Shown here: one piece after another, positions 1-8,320 of the stretch
Layout of the letters: every line of letters starts with the position of its first letter
Numbering within the stretch: the stretch's first letter is position 1
NCBI GenBank assembly: GCA_902469555.1
Contig: CABRDB010000093.1
Coordinates: forward strand, 1-24,993
Length of the DNA stretch: 24,993 nt
From: an uncultured Collinsella sp.
Lineage (GTDB): Bacteria > Actinomycetota > Coriobacteriia > Coriobacteriales > Coriobacteriaceae
Direction: 5' to 3'
Program-made: the position numbers and the translations under genes
The notes under the pieces: generated by a model
Told to the model about the DNA's origin: nothing
The model's input: the letters and a program-made list of their open reading frames with translations, nothing else
The model's database searches: none

Positions 1-126
1 ACGGCCACCACGACCACGAAGGCCACGAGGGCTGCGGCTGCCACTAACGGCACGGCACCGCGAGCTCGGGGCGCGAAGCCGAACGCAACCCAACAATCAA
101 AGCCAACAGCAAAGGCCACCCGGTAG
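1..126 (+). CDS. Possible C-terminal tail of an unidentified plus-strand gene (5' end outside window)
   Basis: Frame 1 is open from the window edge to a TAG at 124-126. It would encode about 41 residues rich in Ala, Thr, Lys and Arg, like the basic low-complexity tails of some nucleic-acid-binding proteins. Third codon positions are mostly G or C in the first half, as in the certain genes here. Against it: no domain is visible, the stop lies inside the loop of the hairpin at 109-144, and the codon-aligned minus-strand frame is also open and hydrophobic. If real, it is convergent with ffh and is the only plus-strand gene. I cannot name it. Confidence 0.3.
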   Translation, partial: TATTTTKATRAAAATNGTAPRARGAKPNATQQSKPTAKATR

Positions 127-144
127 CTTCCGAGTGGCCTTTGC
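109..144 (-). terminator. Hairpin downstream of ffh, probable (possibly bidirectional) terminator
   Basis: An 11-bp perfect stem (GCAAAGGCCAC at 109-119 with GTGGCCTTTGC at 134-144) is extended by CGG/CCG after a C/A mismatch, around a short loop. It lies 24 nt past the ffh stop codon. The T tract on either strand is short (TTT), so efficiency may be modest. It would close the long minus-strand operon and could also serve a convergent plus-strand gene. Confidence 0.6.
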
Positions 145-167
145 CATATCAAGCTGGAATTACAGCT

Positions 168-1643
168 CTATTTCTTACTACGCATCTGCGCTTCCATCTG
201 GCGCAGCAGCTCCATATCGGACTTGGGACCGCCCGTACCCAGGCCGCCCATGCCGCCCAGACCCATAGCGTCCAGCCCAGGGATATTGGGCATGCGCATC
301 TTCTTGCCCTTCTTGCCCTTTTTGCCCTTTTTGCCGCCGGCCTGTGCCTGATTGGCCATCGTGCGCATGCGGCCCATCATCTTATTCATCTCGCCCCACT
401 GCTTCATAAGGCTGTTGACCTCGGTGGGGGTTACGCCGGCGCCCTTGGCAATACGCGCGCGACGCTGACCGTTGATGATGGAGGGACGCAGGCGCTCCTC
501 CTTGGTCATCGACATGATGATGGCCTCGTTCTTATCGAAGATGCCCTCGTCCAGGTTGCCGCCCATCTGGTTGAGTGCACGCTGACCACCGGGGAGCATG
601 CCCAGAATGCCCTTCATGCCGCCCATCTTCTTGACGGCCTTCATCTGGTCAAGCATATCGTTCATGGTGAAGCCCTCGCGCAGCATACGCTCGGCAGCCT
701 CGAGCTGCTCGGCATCGGCTGCCTCCTGGGCTTTCTCGATGATGCCGACGACGTCGCCCATACCCAAGATGCGCTTGGCCATGCGGTCCGGGTAAAACGG
801 CTCAAGCGAGTCGGGTTTCTCGCCCATGCTCACGAACTTGATGGGCTTGCCGGTCACCTGACGCACCGAAAGTGCGCCACCGCCACGGGCATCGCCGTCG
901 AGCTTGGAGATGATCACGCCGTCAAAATCGGTGCGCTCGGCAAACGTCGAGACCACGTTGACGATGTCCTGGCCGGTCATGGCGTCGACGACCATCAGCA
1001 CCTGGTCGGGCTTGACGGCCTTCTTGATGTCAACGGCCTCCTGCATCATCTGCTCGTCGATCTGAAGACGACCGGCGGTATCGACGATGACCACGTCTCG
1101 CAGGTGGTCGACGGCCTCCTGGATGGCACCCTTGGCAATGCCGACCGGGTGCGCACCGTCGCCGCGGAAGACCGGTACGCCAATCTCGCCACCGAGCGTG
1201 GCCAGCTGGTCGGCAGCGGCGGGACGGTAGACGTCGCACGCGGCGAGCAGCGGGGAGCGGCCCTGCTTCTTGAGCAGGTAGGCCAGCTTTACGGCCGCCG
1301 TAGTCTTGCCGGAGCCCTGCAGGCCCACGAGCATGATGACATTGGGAATGCGGTTGCTAAAGACAAGCTTGCTCTCGGTGGAGCCGAGCATCTCGGTAAG
1401 CTCGTCGAGCACGATCTTGACGACGTTTTGCGCCGGCGACAGCGACTCCATGACCTCGGCGGTCATGCAGCGCTCCTTGGTCTTAGCGACAAACTCCTTG
1501 ACGACCTTGAAGTTGACGTCGGCCTCGAGCAGCGCCATACGGATATCGCGCATGGCCGAGGTAATATCGGCCTCGGTCAGCTTGCCCTTGCCGCGCAGGC
1601 GGTCAAATGTGTCGTTGAGGCGATCGCTCAGAGAATCAAACAC
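168..1643 (-). CDS. ffh: Signal recognition particle protein Ffh (SRP54 GTPase)
   Basis: Ffh binds 4.5S/SRP RNA and signal sequences of nascent membrane proteins and delivers ribosomes to FtsY at the membrane. The 491-residue protein shows an N domain (1-95), the G-domain P-loop GLQGSGKT (107-114), DTAGR (188-192) and SKLDGDARGG (246-255), and a Met-rich M domain with the SRP-RNA-binding signature INGQRRARIAKGAG (about 390-403). The start is GTG, preceded by AAGGAG six bases upstream; that Shine-Dalgarno overlaps the TAA stop of ftsY. It is the last gene of the operon. A four-fold Gly-Lys-Lys repeat (437-448) in the C-terminal tail is unusual. Family identity is certain. Confidence 0.98.
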   Translation of the reverse strand: MFDSLSDRLNDTFDRLRGKGKLTEADITSAMRDIRMALLEADVNFKVVKEFVAKTKERCMTAEVMESLSPAQNVVKIVLDELTEMLGSTESKLVFSNRIPNVIMLVGLQGSGKTTAAVKLAYLLKKQGRSPLLAACDVYRPAAADQLATLGGEIGVPVFRGDGAHPVGIAKGAIQEAVDHLRDVVIVDTAGRLQIDEQMMQEAVDIKKAVKPDQVLMVVDAMTGQDIVNVVSTFAERTDFDGVIISKLDGDARGGGALSVRQVTGKPIKFVSMGEKPDSLEPFYPDRMAKRILGMGDVVGIIEKAQEAADAEQLEAAERMLREGFTMNDMLDQMKAVKKMGGMKGILGMLPGGQRALNQMGGNLDEGIFDKNEAIIMSMTKEERLRPSIINGQRRARIAKGAGVTPTEVNSLMKQWGEMNKMMGRMRTMANQAQAGGKKGKKGKKGKKMRMPNIPGLDAMGLGGMGGLGTGGPKSDMELLRQMEAQMRSKK

Positions 1644-1653
1644 TAGTCACTCC

Positions 1654-2571
1654 TTAATTGGACTCGCCCACCAGGGCGCGGCAGAAATCTTTGGCATTGA
1701 ACTCCTGCAGGTCATCGACCTGCTCGCCCACGCCGATGCGCAGGATGGGAAGCTTGAGCTTCTCGGCCACGGCCATGGCGATACCGCCCTTAGCCGTGCC
1801 GTCGAGCTTAGTCATGATAATACCGTCCAGGCCCAGCGCCTCGTTAAACTCGAGCGCCTGGTTCAGACCGTTTTGGCCCGTCGCGGCATCGATCACGAGC
1901 ACGACTGAGACGGGCATGGGGCCGGCGGCCATATTGGCGGCGCGCTTACGCGTCACGTTGACCACCTTGGCAAGCTCGCGCATGAGCTCGGGGCTCGTGT
2001 GCAGACGACCGGCAGTGTCGATAAGCACCAGGTCGCTGCCGCGCTTGTCGGCCTCGTCGAGCACGTCGTAGCAAACACTTGCCGGGTCGGAGCCGCGGTC
2101 GCGCTTGATGACGGGGACGCCAGCGCGCTGGCCCCACACATCGAGCTGCTCGATGGCGGCGGCGCGGAACGTATCGGCAGAGCCGATCACGACATTCTTG
2201 CCGCGGGCGGCCATGGCGCTCGCGATCTTACCGACCGTTGTGGTCTTGCCGGCACCGTTAATGCCCACAAACAGCACGCAGCTCGGCGTATCGGAGAACG
2301 GATCGCGCTCGGTGGGCACAAAATGCTGCTCAAGTTGCTCGGCCAGGGCACGGCGAAGCTGCGGAGCGGTCTTAAGGTTCTTCTTGGCAGCAGCATCGCG
2401 CAGGTCATCGGAGACCTGAATAGCGACCTCGGCACCCATGTCACCCATAACGAGGGTATCCTCAAGGTCCTCCCAAAAGTCCTCGTCGACCTCGCCGCCA
2501 AAGTAGAAGACCTCGTTAAGGGCCTCGCGGCTGCGCTCAAGTCCGCGAGAGAGAGCGTCAAAGAATCCCAT
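1654..2571 (-). CDS. ftsY: SRP receptor GTPase FtsY
   Basis: FtsY is the membrane-associated receptor that pairs with Ffh, and GTP hydrolysis by the pair hands the ribosome to the Sec translocon. The 305-residue protein has the NG core only: P-loop GINGAGKT (103-110), DTAGR (185-189) and TKLDGTAKGG (254-263). It lacks the long acidic A domain of the E. coli protein, so membrane contact must come from the short N-terminal segment (MGFFDALSRG...), as in Gram-positive FtsY. The ATG overlaps the smc stop by one base (TAATG), which implies translational coupling. ffh follows 10 bases downstream, so both halves of the targeting GTPase pair are made from one transcript. Confidence 0.98.
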   Translation of the reverse strand: MGFFDALSRGLERSREALNEVFYFGGEVDEDFWEDLEDTLVMGDMGAEVAIQVSDDLRDAAAKKNLKTAPQLRRALAEQLEQHFVPTERDPFSDTPSCVLFVGINGAGKTTTVGKIASAMAARGKNVVIGSADTFRAAAIEQLDVWGQRAGVPVIKRDRGSDPASVCYDVLDEADKRGSDLVLIDTAGRLHTSPELMRELAKVVNVTRKRAANMAAGPMPVSVVLVIDAATGQNGLNQALEFNEALGLDGIIMTKLDGTAKGGIAMAVAEKLKLPILRIGVGEQVDDLQEFNAKDFCRALVGESN

Positions 2572-5500
2572 TATGCATTCACGACCTTTCCGGTTTCGCG
2601 ATCGAGTTTTTGCGAGACGACGCGGCTGACGCCGTCGGCTTGCATCGAGACGCCATAGAGAACGTCAGCGTCCTCCATAGTACGGCGCTGATGCGAAATG
2701 ACCAAGAGCTGCGTATCGGAACGCAGCACATCGAGGGCGCCGATGAGCTTGGACAGATTGGCGTCATCAAGCGCCGCCTCGACCTCGTCCAGCACATAGA
2801 ACGGCACCGTGCGCGTGCGGTACACGGCAAAGAGCAGGGCGAGCGCCGTCAGGCTCTTCTCGCCGCCCGACATGAGCATCATCTTGGTGATGCGCTTACC
2901 GCGCGGCTGCGCCACGACCTCGATTCCCGTCTCGGCCGGATGCTCGGGGTCGGTCATCTCCAGATGAGCCTGGCCTCCCGGGAAGAGCATGGCGAAGATC
3001 TCGCGGAAGTTCACATCGACCTTCTCGAAGGTCACCAGGAAGGCCTTACGCATCTTGCGGTCGATAGCCACGGTGATCTTGGTGAGCGCCTTGCGCGCGC
3101 TCTCTAGATCGGCCAGCTGCTCCTCGATGTAATCGGCGCGGCGCTTGAGCTGCTCGTACTCCTCCATGGCAACCTGGTTCACAGGGCCCAGGTTGTTGAT
3201 CTGACGCACGAGCTGGTTGAGCTCGCGCTCAGCAGCGTCACGGTCGGTGGGCGCGGGAAGCATGAGCGCTTCCTCGAGTACCGTGGTGCCATCGGCGGTA
3301 ATGGCCTTAATGGCGGCCTCTACCTGCACCTCGAGCTTGCCACGCGCGACCTTGAACTCGTTTTGCGTGGCGGAAGCGGTTTCGACCCGCTCCTTAGCGC
3401 GGATAACCTCTGCCTTGGCATCCTCGATAGTCTTCTTGAGCGAAGCGGAGTCCGCCTCCTCCAGAGAGGCCTGGTCACGCAGGCGCGCTGCCCAATCCGA
3501 CGCGCGTTCCAACAGGGCAGAATAGCGTTCGTGCATGGGGTCGACGCGCAGGCGCAGCAGCTCGAGCGAGCGCGAAGCCTGGCGTGTTCCGCGGATACGA
3601 CGGTCGATGCCCTCAAGACGATGCTCCAGGTCGGGCACGCGGCCCTTCAGCGAACGCAGGCGTTCGCTCGTCTGGGCTAGTCGAACCTTGGCGTCGGCGA
3701 GTTTGCCGGCAGCCTCGGAATCGTCACGGCGAACGCGGTCGAGTTCGTCGTTGGCCTCGGCAATCTGCAAGCCCAGATCGCTTGCCTGCGCGCGGGCCTC
3801 GTCACGCGAACGGGTGAGCTCGTCAACGCGCGGGCGCGCAGCGCGAACGGCTTCGGAAGCCTGCTCGCGGCGCTTGGAGATGCGCACGCGCTCGACCTCG
3901 GCATTGTTGGCGCTTTGCTCCAAGCGGCCGATCTCGGACAACAGCGAGCGGCGCTCGCCCTCAAGACGGGCGATCTCGCCGGCGGCATCGCCCTCAGCGG
4001 CACGCGCTTCCTCAACGGCCGCATTGGCCTCGACGACCTGATCCGACACATGCTCAAACACGGCAGCCAGATCGGGCTCCAGGCCCTCCAGCTCGCGAAT
4101 GCGACGCTTGCGCTCCAGAGCGCCCGACGCCTCGCCGGCATCGAGGCCCACGCGCACCAGGCCGCCACAGCTTACGCGAGCGCCATCGGGAGTCACGTAA
4201 GTCACGCCGTCAACGACCGGCGCCGACAGCGCGGCAGCAAGATCGTCCACGACGTAATAGCCGCCGAGCAGCGCCTCGACGACGGGACCGTAGCCTGCGC
4301 GCACGGACAGACGATCAACCAGGCGGGAACCGGCAGCGCCCTTAGCGGCAGCAGAGGCGCTCACACCGCGCGCGACCAGCAGCGCCTCACCCGAGGCCTT
4401 CTTTTGGTCCAGAGCCGCGCGACCGGCACGCTCAAGCGTGGCGGCGTCATCAAACAAAAGAGCATCGATATCGCCGGCAAGCAGCTGCTCAACCAGGCCC
4501 TCAAGCTCACGAGGAGCCTCAAGCACGTCACCCAGACGACCCGAGACATCATCGCCCAGCGCGCCCATCAGACGGCTCACCAGCGGCGAGCTGTCAGCCA
4601 TGCGGGCATCGAGCTTCTTTTGGCTGGCAAGCTCCGAGCGCACCTCGGATAACTTGTTGCGTGCCTCGCTCTCGCGGGCACGCAGGTCCTTCAGGGCCGC
4701 GCGTGCCGTCTCGGTGGCTTCACGCGCATCGACCTGAGCCTGGCGCGCTTCCTCAAGAGCACCCTCAAGCTCCTCGGCGCGGTCGCGACGGCTTTCGAGC
4801 GAGGCCGTGACTTCCTCGAGCTGCTCGTCGATCTGCTCCAAGCGCGAGGCGTACATGTTGTCCTCGACCTCGGCGTTACTCAGCGAGTCCTTCACCTTGG
4901 CGAGTTCGAGCGCCGCGTTATCGGCCCCACGTTGCACATCGCGTTGCTCACGCGTAAGCTGCGAAATCTGATTGTCGAGAGCCACGCGTCGCTCGTGGAG
5001 CTCAGCGGCGGCAGGACCAGCGGCGTCAACGTCCTCCTGGGCCTGCATGTGCGCACCGGTCACTTCCTCAAGCTGCGCACGCGCGTCCTCGAGCTCCTCG
5101 ACCACGCGACGACGCTGATGCTCGGAGCTCGAGATCTGGCCACGCATGTCGGACAGGCGCGACACCATGTTGTGGCCCTTTTCCTCGAGCAGGCGCATAT
5201 CGGAGTTAATGCGGCCGACCACGTCTTGCATATGGCGGCGCTGCTCGCCCAGGTCGCCCACAAACAGGCCCTTTTCCTCAAGCATAACCTGGAGCTTCTC
5301 GAGCTCGCGCTCCTTTTCGCCCATGCGGTACTGCGCAAGCTCCAGCTCGGCGGCGCCTTCCTTGGAGCGGCTCTCCAGGTCGTTCCACTGCGATTGCAGC
5401 GAACGCAGCTCGTCGACGGCCAGCATCTGCGTAAGCTCGTTCGCGCGCGAGGACAGCTCTTTGTACTTGCGCGCACGATCGACCTGACGCTCCAGCGGTC

Positions 5501-6107
5501 GCAGCTGACGAGCGATTTCCTTATTGATGTCGCGGGCACGCGTCAGGTGCTCGTCCATCGACTTAATCTTTTTGAGCGCACGCTCCTTGCGGCGCTTGTG
5601 CTTGGAGATGCCGGCGGCCTCCTCAATGAGGGCGCGGCGCTCCTCGGGGCGGCTCTGCAAAATGGCATCGAGCTTGCCCTGGCTGATGATGGAATGCGTA
5701 TCCTTGCCCAGGCCCGAATCGTGCAGGATGTCCTGAATGTCCATCAGGCGGCACGGACTCGAGTTGATGAGGTACTCGCTTTCGCCCGAGCGATACATGC
5801 GACGGGTGATGGCGACCTCGTCAAAATCGACGGGCAGCATATGGTCCGAGTTATCGAGCACCAGCGTGACCTCGGCGACACCCACCGGCTTGCGTGCCGA
5901 CGAGCCCGAGAAGATGACGTCCTCCATGGCCTGGCCGCGCAACTGCTTGGCGCTCTGCTCGCCCAGGACCCACAGGATGGAGTCGGAGATGTTCGATTTT
6001 CCCGAGCCGTTGGGACCGACGATGACGGTCAGGCCCGGCTCAAATGACATATGGGCGCGGTCGGCAAACGACTTGAACCCTTTGAGCGTGAGGGACTTGA
6101 GATACAC
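2571..6107 (-). CDS. smc: Chromosome segregation ATPase SMC
   Basis: SMC is the coiled-coil ATPase of bacterial condensin, which with ScpA and ScpB loops and organises DNA behind the replication origin. The 1178-residue protein has the full-length architecture: N-terminal Walker A GPNGSGKS (31-38), a long heptad-rich arm, a globular hinge near 510-690, a return arm, then the ABC signature SGGEK (1080-1084) and Walker B VLDE (1105-1108). The start is GTG with GAGGAA just upstream, 10 bases after the rnc stop. scpA and scpB are not in the window. The rnc-smc-ftsY order is typical of Gram-positive bacteria. No truncation or frameshift is seen. Confidence 0.98.
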   Translation of the reverse strand: MYLKSLTLKGFKSFADRAHMSFEPGLTVIVGPNGSGKSNISDSILWVLGEQSAKQLRGQAMEDVIFSGSSARKPVGVAEVTLVLDNSDHMLPVDFDEVAITRRMYRSGESEYLINSSPCRLMDIQDILHDSGLGKDTHSIISQGKLDAILQSRPEERRALIEEAAGISKHKRRKERALKKIKSMDEHLTRARDINKEIARQLRPLERQVDRARKYKELSSRANELTQMLAVDELRSLQSQWNDLESRSKEGAAELELAQYRMGEKERELEKLQVMLEEKGLFVGDLGEQRRHMQDVVGRINSDMRLLEEKGHNMVSRLSDMRGQISSSEHQRRRVVEELEDARAQLEEVTGAHMQAQEDVDAAGPAAAELHERRVALDNQISQLTREQRDVQRGADNAALELAKVKDSLSNAEVEDNMYASRLEQIDEQLEEVTASLESRRDRAEELEGALEEARQAQVDAREATETARAALKDLRARESEARNKLSEVRSELASQKKLDARMADSSPLVSRLMGALGDDVSGRLGDVLEAPRELEGLVEQLLAGDIDALLFDDAATLERAGRAALDQKKASGEALLVARGVSASAAAKGAAGSRLVDRLSVRAGYGPVVEALLGGYYVVDDLAAALSAPVVDGVTYVTPDGARVSCGGLVRVGLDAGEASGALERKRRIRELEGLEPDLAAVFEHVSDQVVEANAAVEEARAAEGDAAGEIARLEGERRSLLSEIGRLEQSANNAEVERVRISKRREQASEAVRAARPRVDELTRSRDEARAQASDLGLQIAEANDELDRVRRDDSEAAGKLADAKVRLAQTSERLRSLKGRVPDLEHRLEGIDRRIRGTRQASRSLELLRLRVDPMHERYSALLERASDWAARLRDQASLEEADSASLKKTIEDAKAEVIRAKERVETASATQNEFKVARGKLEVQVEAAIKAITADGTTVLEEALMLPAPTDRDAAERELNQLVRQINNLGPVNQVAMEEYEQLKRRADYIEEQLADLESARKALTKITVAIDRKMRKAFLVTFEKVDVNFREIFAMLFPGGQAHLEMTDPEHPAETGIEVVAQPRGKRITKMMLMSGGEKSLTALALLFAVYRTRTVPFYVLDEVEAALDDANLSKLIGALDVLRSDTQLLVISHQRRTMEDADVLYGVSMQADGVSRVVSQKLDRETGKVVNA

Positions 6108-6117
6108 GGTTCCTCGC

Positions 6118-6843
6118 TTAAACAGGCTTCTTGTTGAGAATCACGCCGTTGGTGGTGTAGCCCATGCGGTCGAGTGCCTCGAGCGCAGCGGCTCCCTCGG
6201 CCTCCTTCTTGGAGGAACCGGTGCCGCGGCCCTGGCGAATACCGTCGATGAGCACCACAGCGGTAAAGGTGGGCGCATGCGCCGGGCCCTCGGAGCCAAC
6301 GAGCTTGTACGCCGGGGGCTCGTGACCGTCGGCTTGCACGCACTCCTGCAAAAACGACTTGGGGTTCGCAGGATGTTCGGCACGCTCGGAAGCCAAATGC
6401 GGCTTAAGCGTACGATAAATGAACTCCGCCGCAACGTCCCAGCCGGCATCCAGGTACAGCGCGCCCACGAGCGACTCATAGACGTTCTCGAGGGCCGAAT
6501 GCAGGCCGCGCGCACCGGTACCGGTCTCGGAGGCACCAAAGATGATAATGTCGTCGATACCCAGCTCATGGGACACCTCGGACAGCGTGGCGCCCGAGAC
6601 AAGCGACACCTTCAGCCGCGTGAGCTTGCCCTCGTCAAACTCCGGATAGGACTCAAACAGGGAGCGTGCGACCACGGCACCCAAAATGGAATCGCCCAAG
6701 AACTCAAGGCGCTCATAGCTGGCAGAAACCGGCTGGCCCTCGACTGCCGAGGGATGCGTAAGGGCCGCGCGTAGCAGCACCTTATTATTGAACTCGTGGC
6801 CCAGGATTTCCTGGGCACGCGTAAGTCGTTCAGACAAAGCCAA
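6118..6843 (-). CDS. rnc: Ribonuclease III
   Basis: RNase III cleaves double-stranded RNA in rRNA precursors and structured mRNAs. The 241-residue protein has an N-terminal nuclease domain with the signature ERLEFLGDS (44-52) and a C-terminal dsRNA-binding domain (about 160-227, ending in SSKKEAEGAAALEAL). In the second acidic motif, NVYESLVGALYLD, Glu123 is present, but residue 120 is Asn where E. coli has Asp114. The start is TTG. It is supported by GGGAGG eight bases upstream, lying inside the last codons of acpP, and by the intergenic gap of only 3 bases. Function as an active nuclease is likely because the other key acidic residues are kept. Confidence 0.96.
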   Translation of the reverse strand: MALSERLTRAQEILGHEFNNKVLLRAALTHPSAVEGQPVSASYERLEFLGDSILGAVVARSLFESYPEFDEGKLTRLKVSLVSGATLSEVSHELGIDDIIIFGASETGTGARGLHSALENVYESLVGALYLDAGWDVAAEFIYRTLKPHLASERAEHPANPKSFLQECVQADGHEPPAYKLVGSEGPAHAPTFTAVVLIDGIRQGRGTGSSKKEAEGAAALEALDRMGYTTNGVILNKKPV

Positions 6844-6846
6844 GAC

Positions 6847-7089
6847 CTAGGCCTCCCTGGCGTTTTCGATCGCGTCGACGGCGTCGGCGACAGAGTTAAG
6901 CGAGAGCAACGTCTCGTCATCGATCTCGAGGTTGAACTCGTCCTCGATGGCCGTAACCAGCTGCAGACGCTCGAGCGAATTGGCATCGAGGTCGTCAAAG
7001 GTGGTCTCATCGCTAATTTCGGCAACATCGACGCCCAGAACGTCAGCAGCGACCTCGGCGATCTTGTCGAAGATTTCGGAGCGGTCCAT
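6847..7089 (-). CDS. acpP: Acyl carrier protein
   Basis: ACP carries growing acyl chains on a phosphopantetheine arm for fatty-acid synthesis and donates them to PlsX. The 80-residue acidic, four-helix-type protein has the usual length. The attachment serine is Ser38 in DANSLERLQLV; the usual motif is DSL, so Asn replaces the conserved Asp. The frame stays open upstream, but the start at 7089 (MDRSEIFDKI) fits the family length and has GAGAGGAAG upstream. It lies between plsX and rnc, and its 3' end contains the rnc Shine-Dalgarno. A terminator-like hairpin precedes it. Alternative: a specialised carrier protein, though no synthase genes are nearby to suggest this. Confidence 0.93.
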   Translation of the reverse strand: MDRSEIFDKIAEVAADVLGVDVAEISDETTFDDLDANSLERLQLVTAIEDEFNLEIDDETLLSLNSVADAVDAIENAREA

Positions 7090-7116
7090 AGCGCTTCCTC
7101 TCATAGTGCATGAATA

Positions 7117-7147
7117 CCAAAAGAATGGTACCGCCCAGGCGGTACCA
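7117..7147 (-). terminator. Terminator-like hairpin between plsX and acpP
   Basis: Positions 7126-7147 form a perfect 22-base palindrome, a 10-bp GC-rich stem (TGGTACCGCC / GGCGGTACCA). On the minus strand it is followed by TTCTTTTGG. It lies 37 bases upstream of the acpP start and 66 bases past the plsX stop. It could terminate the plsX transcript, attenuate acpP, or act as a processing or stability element. A clear separate acpP promoter was not found; a TAGAAT lies upstream without a -35 match. Confidence 0.55.
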
Positions 7148-7213
7148 AGACACGGTTCTGATTCTACCCCACGAAGCAGGCCGCGAGGCACATAACAGCG
7201 CTCTAACTCGCTC

Positions 7214-8233
7214 TTACAAAACGATGCCGTCCATGGAGTTGGCGACGTTCTCGACCAGCCCCGCGCGCACGGCTTCGGCCGCCGCGAGCGTACCGTTTTT
7301 AACAGCCTCGACCGAGGTGGCGCCATGGCCGATCAGGACCACGCCACGCAGGCCCAAAAGAATCGCGCCGCCCTTGGCATCACCAGAGAGCTTGGCCTTA
7401 ATCTCGCGCATCTGCTTTTTAATGAGCAGAGCGGCGATCTTTGTGCCGAGCGAGGCCATAAAGGCGCCCTTGAGCTCCTGTAGCAAAAACTTGGCAGCGC
7501 CCTCGGTAGCCTTGAGAGCGATATTACCCGACATGCCGTCGGCAACAACGACATCGAAATTGCCCGAGGTGAGGTCGGTGCCTTCGCAGTTGCCCACAAA
7601 GCCGGGAACGGCGGCTTTCATGGCCGGGAAGCAGGCCTTGGTAAAGTTGGAACCCTTCTCGTCCTCGGTGCCGTTGGCAAGCAGGCCCACGCGAGGATGC
7701 TCGATGCCCAGGACAACGCGGGCATAGGCGCTACCCATCTGGGCAAAACGCACCATGTCGTCGACCTCGACATCGGGGTTGGCGCCCATATCGCACAGCA
7801 CCGTCAGACCGCCGGCACGATTGGGCAGCGCATTGGTCAGGCACGGACGCACCGGCTGCTTCTTGCCTTCGGCCATATATCTAAACGGCGTCACGTAGGC
7901 AGTAGCAGCGGCGGTCATGGCGCCGGTCGAGCCGGCGGAGAAGAACGCGTCCGCATTTCCCTTCTTGATGGCGCGGCACGACAGCACGATCGAGGACTTG
8001 CGCTTGGTCATCACGGCGCGAATGGGATCGTCTTCCATGGCGATAACGTCGGGTGCCTCAAGGGCCTCAACACGTGCATGGGAAGCAGCAAAGGGATTGA
8101 CGATTTCGGCGGGGCCAGCTGCCAAGACCTCGATATCGGGATCGGCGGCAAGTGCAGACTCGATACCATCGAGAACAACCTGAGGTTTCTCGTCTCCGCC
8201 CACAACGTCTACACAAACGCGAACGTTACTCAT
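7214..8233 (-). CDS. plsX: Phosphate acyltransferase PlsX
   Basis: PlsX converts acyl-ACP plus phosphate to acyl-phosphate, the substrate of PlsY in the first step of phospholipid synthesis. The 339-residue protein begins VRVCVDVVGGDEKPQ, matching the family's VDAMGGD N-terminus, and keeps the glycine-rich blocks GSTGAMTAA and VADGMSGNIALKATEG. Two in-frame ATG codons exist. The second (8233) is chosen because AAGGAG lies 7 bases before it but only 1 base before the first (8239). The gene sits between rpmF and acpP, a common PlsX setting. A strong terminator-like hairpin ends only a few bases upstream of its Shine-Dalgarno, so expression may depend on readthrough. Confidence 0.96.
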   Translation of the reverse strand: MSNVRVCVDVVGGDEKPQVVLDGIESALAADPDIEVLAAGPAEIVNPFAASHARVEALEAPDVIAMEDDPIRAVMTKRKSSIVLSCRAIKKGNADAFFSAGSTGAMTAAATAYVTPFRYMAEGKKQPVRPCLTNALPNRAGGLTVLCDMGANPDVEVDDMVRFAQMGSAYARVVLGIEHPRVGLLANGTEDEKGSNFTKACFPAMKAAVPGFVGNCEGTDLTSGNFDVVVADGMSGNIALKATEGAAKFLLQELKGAFMASLGTKIAALLIKKQMREIKAKLSGDAKGGAILLGLRGVVLIGHGATSVEAVKNGTLAAAEAVRAGLVENVANSMDGIVL

Positions 8234-8249
8234 ATACATGCTCCTTATA

Positions 8250-8280
8250 CAAAAATGGCCGACTCATTGAGCCGGCCATT
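8250..8280 (-). terminator. Intrinsic-terminator-like hairpin between rpmF and plsX
   Basis: A 12-bp stem (8254-8265 with 8269-8280, one G-U wobble) with a 3-base loop is followed on the minus strand by TTTTT and then almost at once by the plsX Shine-Dalgarno. A smaller hairpin (GTTCC/GGAAC, 8284-8297) lies just before it. This has the form of a terminator, but its position in front of plsX also fits an attenuator. Confidence 0.7.
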
Positions 8281-8320
8281 GTGGTTCCATTTGGAACGGC
8301 ATCGCATCCAGAGTATACCG

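Noticed and set aside
141..1646. A 501-codon plus-strand frame opposite ffh
   Set aside because: It is a His/Leu/Ala-rich antisense shadow with no start signal, mirroring ffh codon use.
4932..6047. A 371-codon plus-strand frame opposite smc
   Set aside because: Antisense shadow; smc is full length with all motifs.
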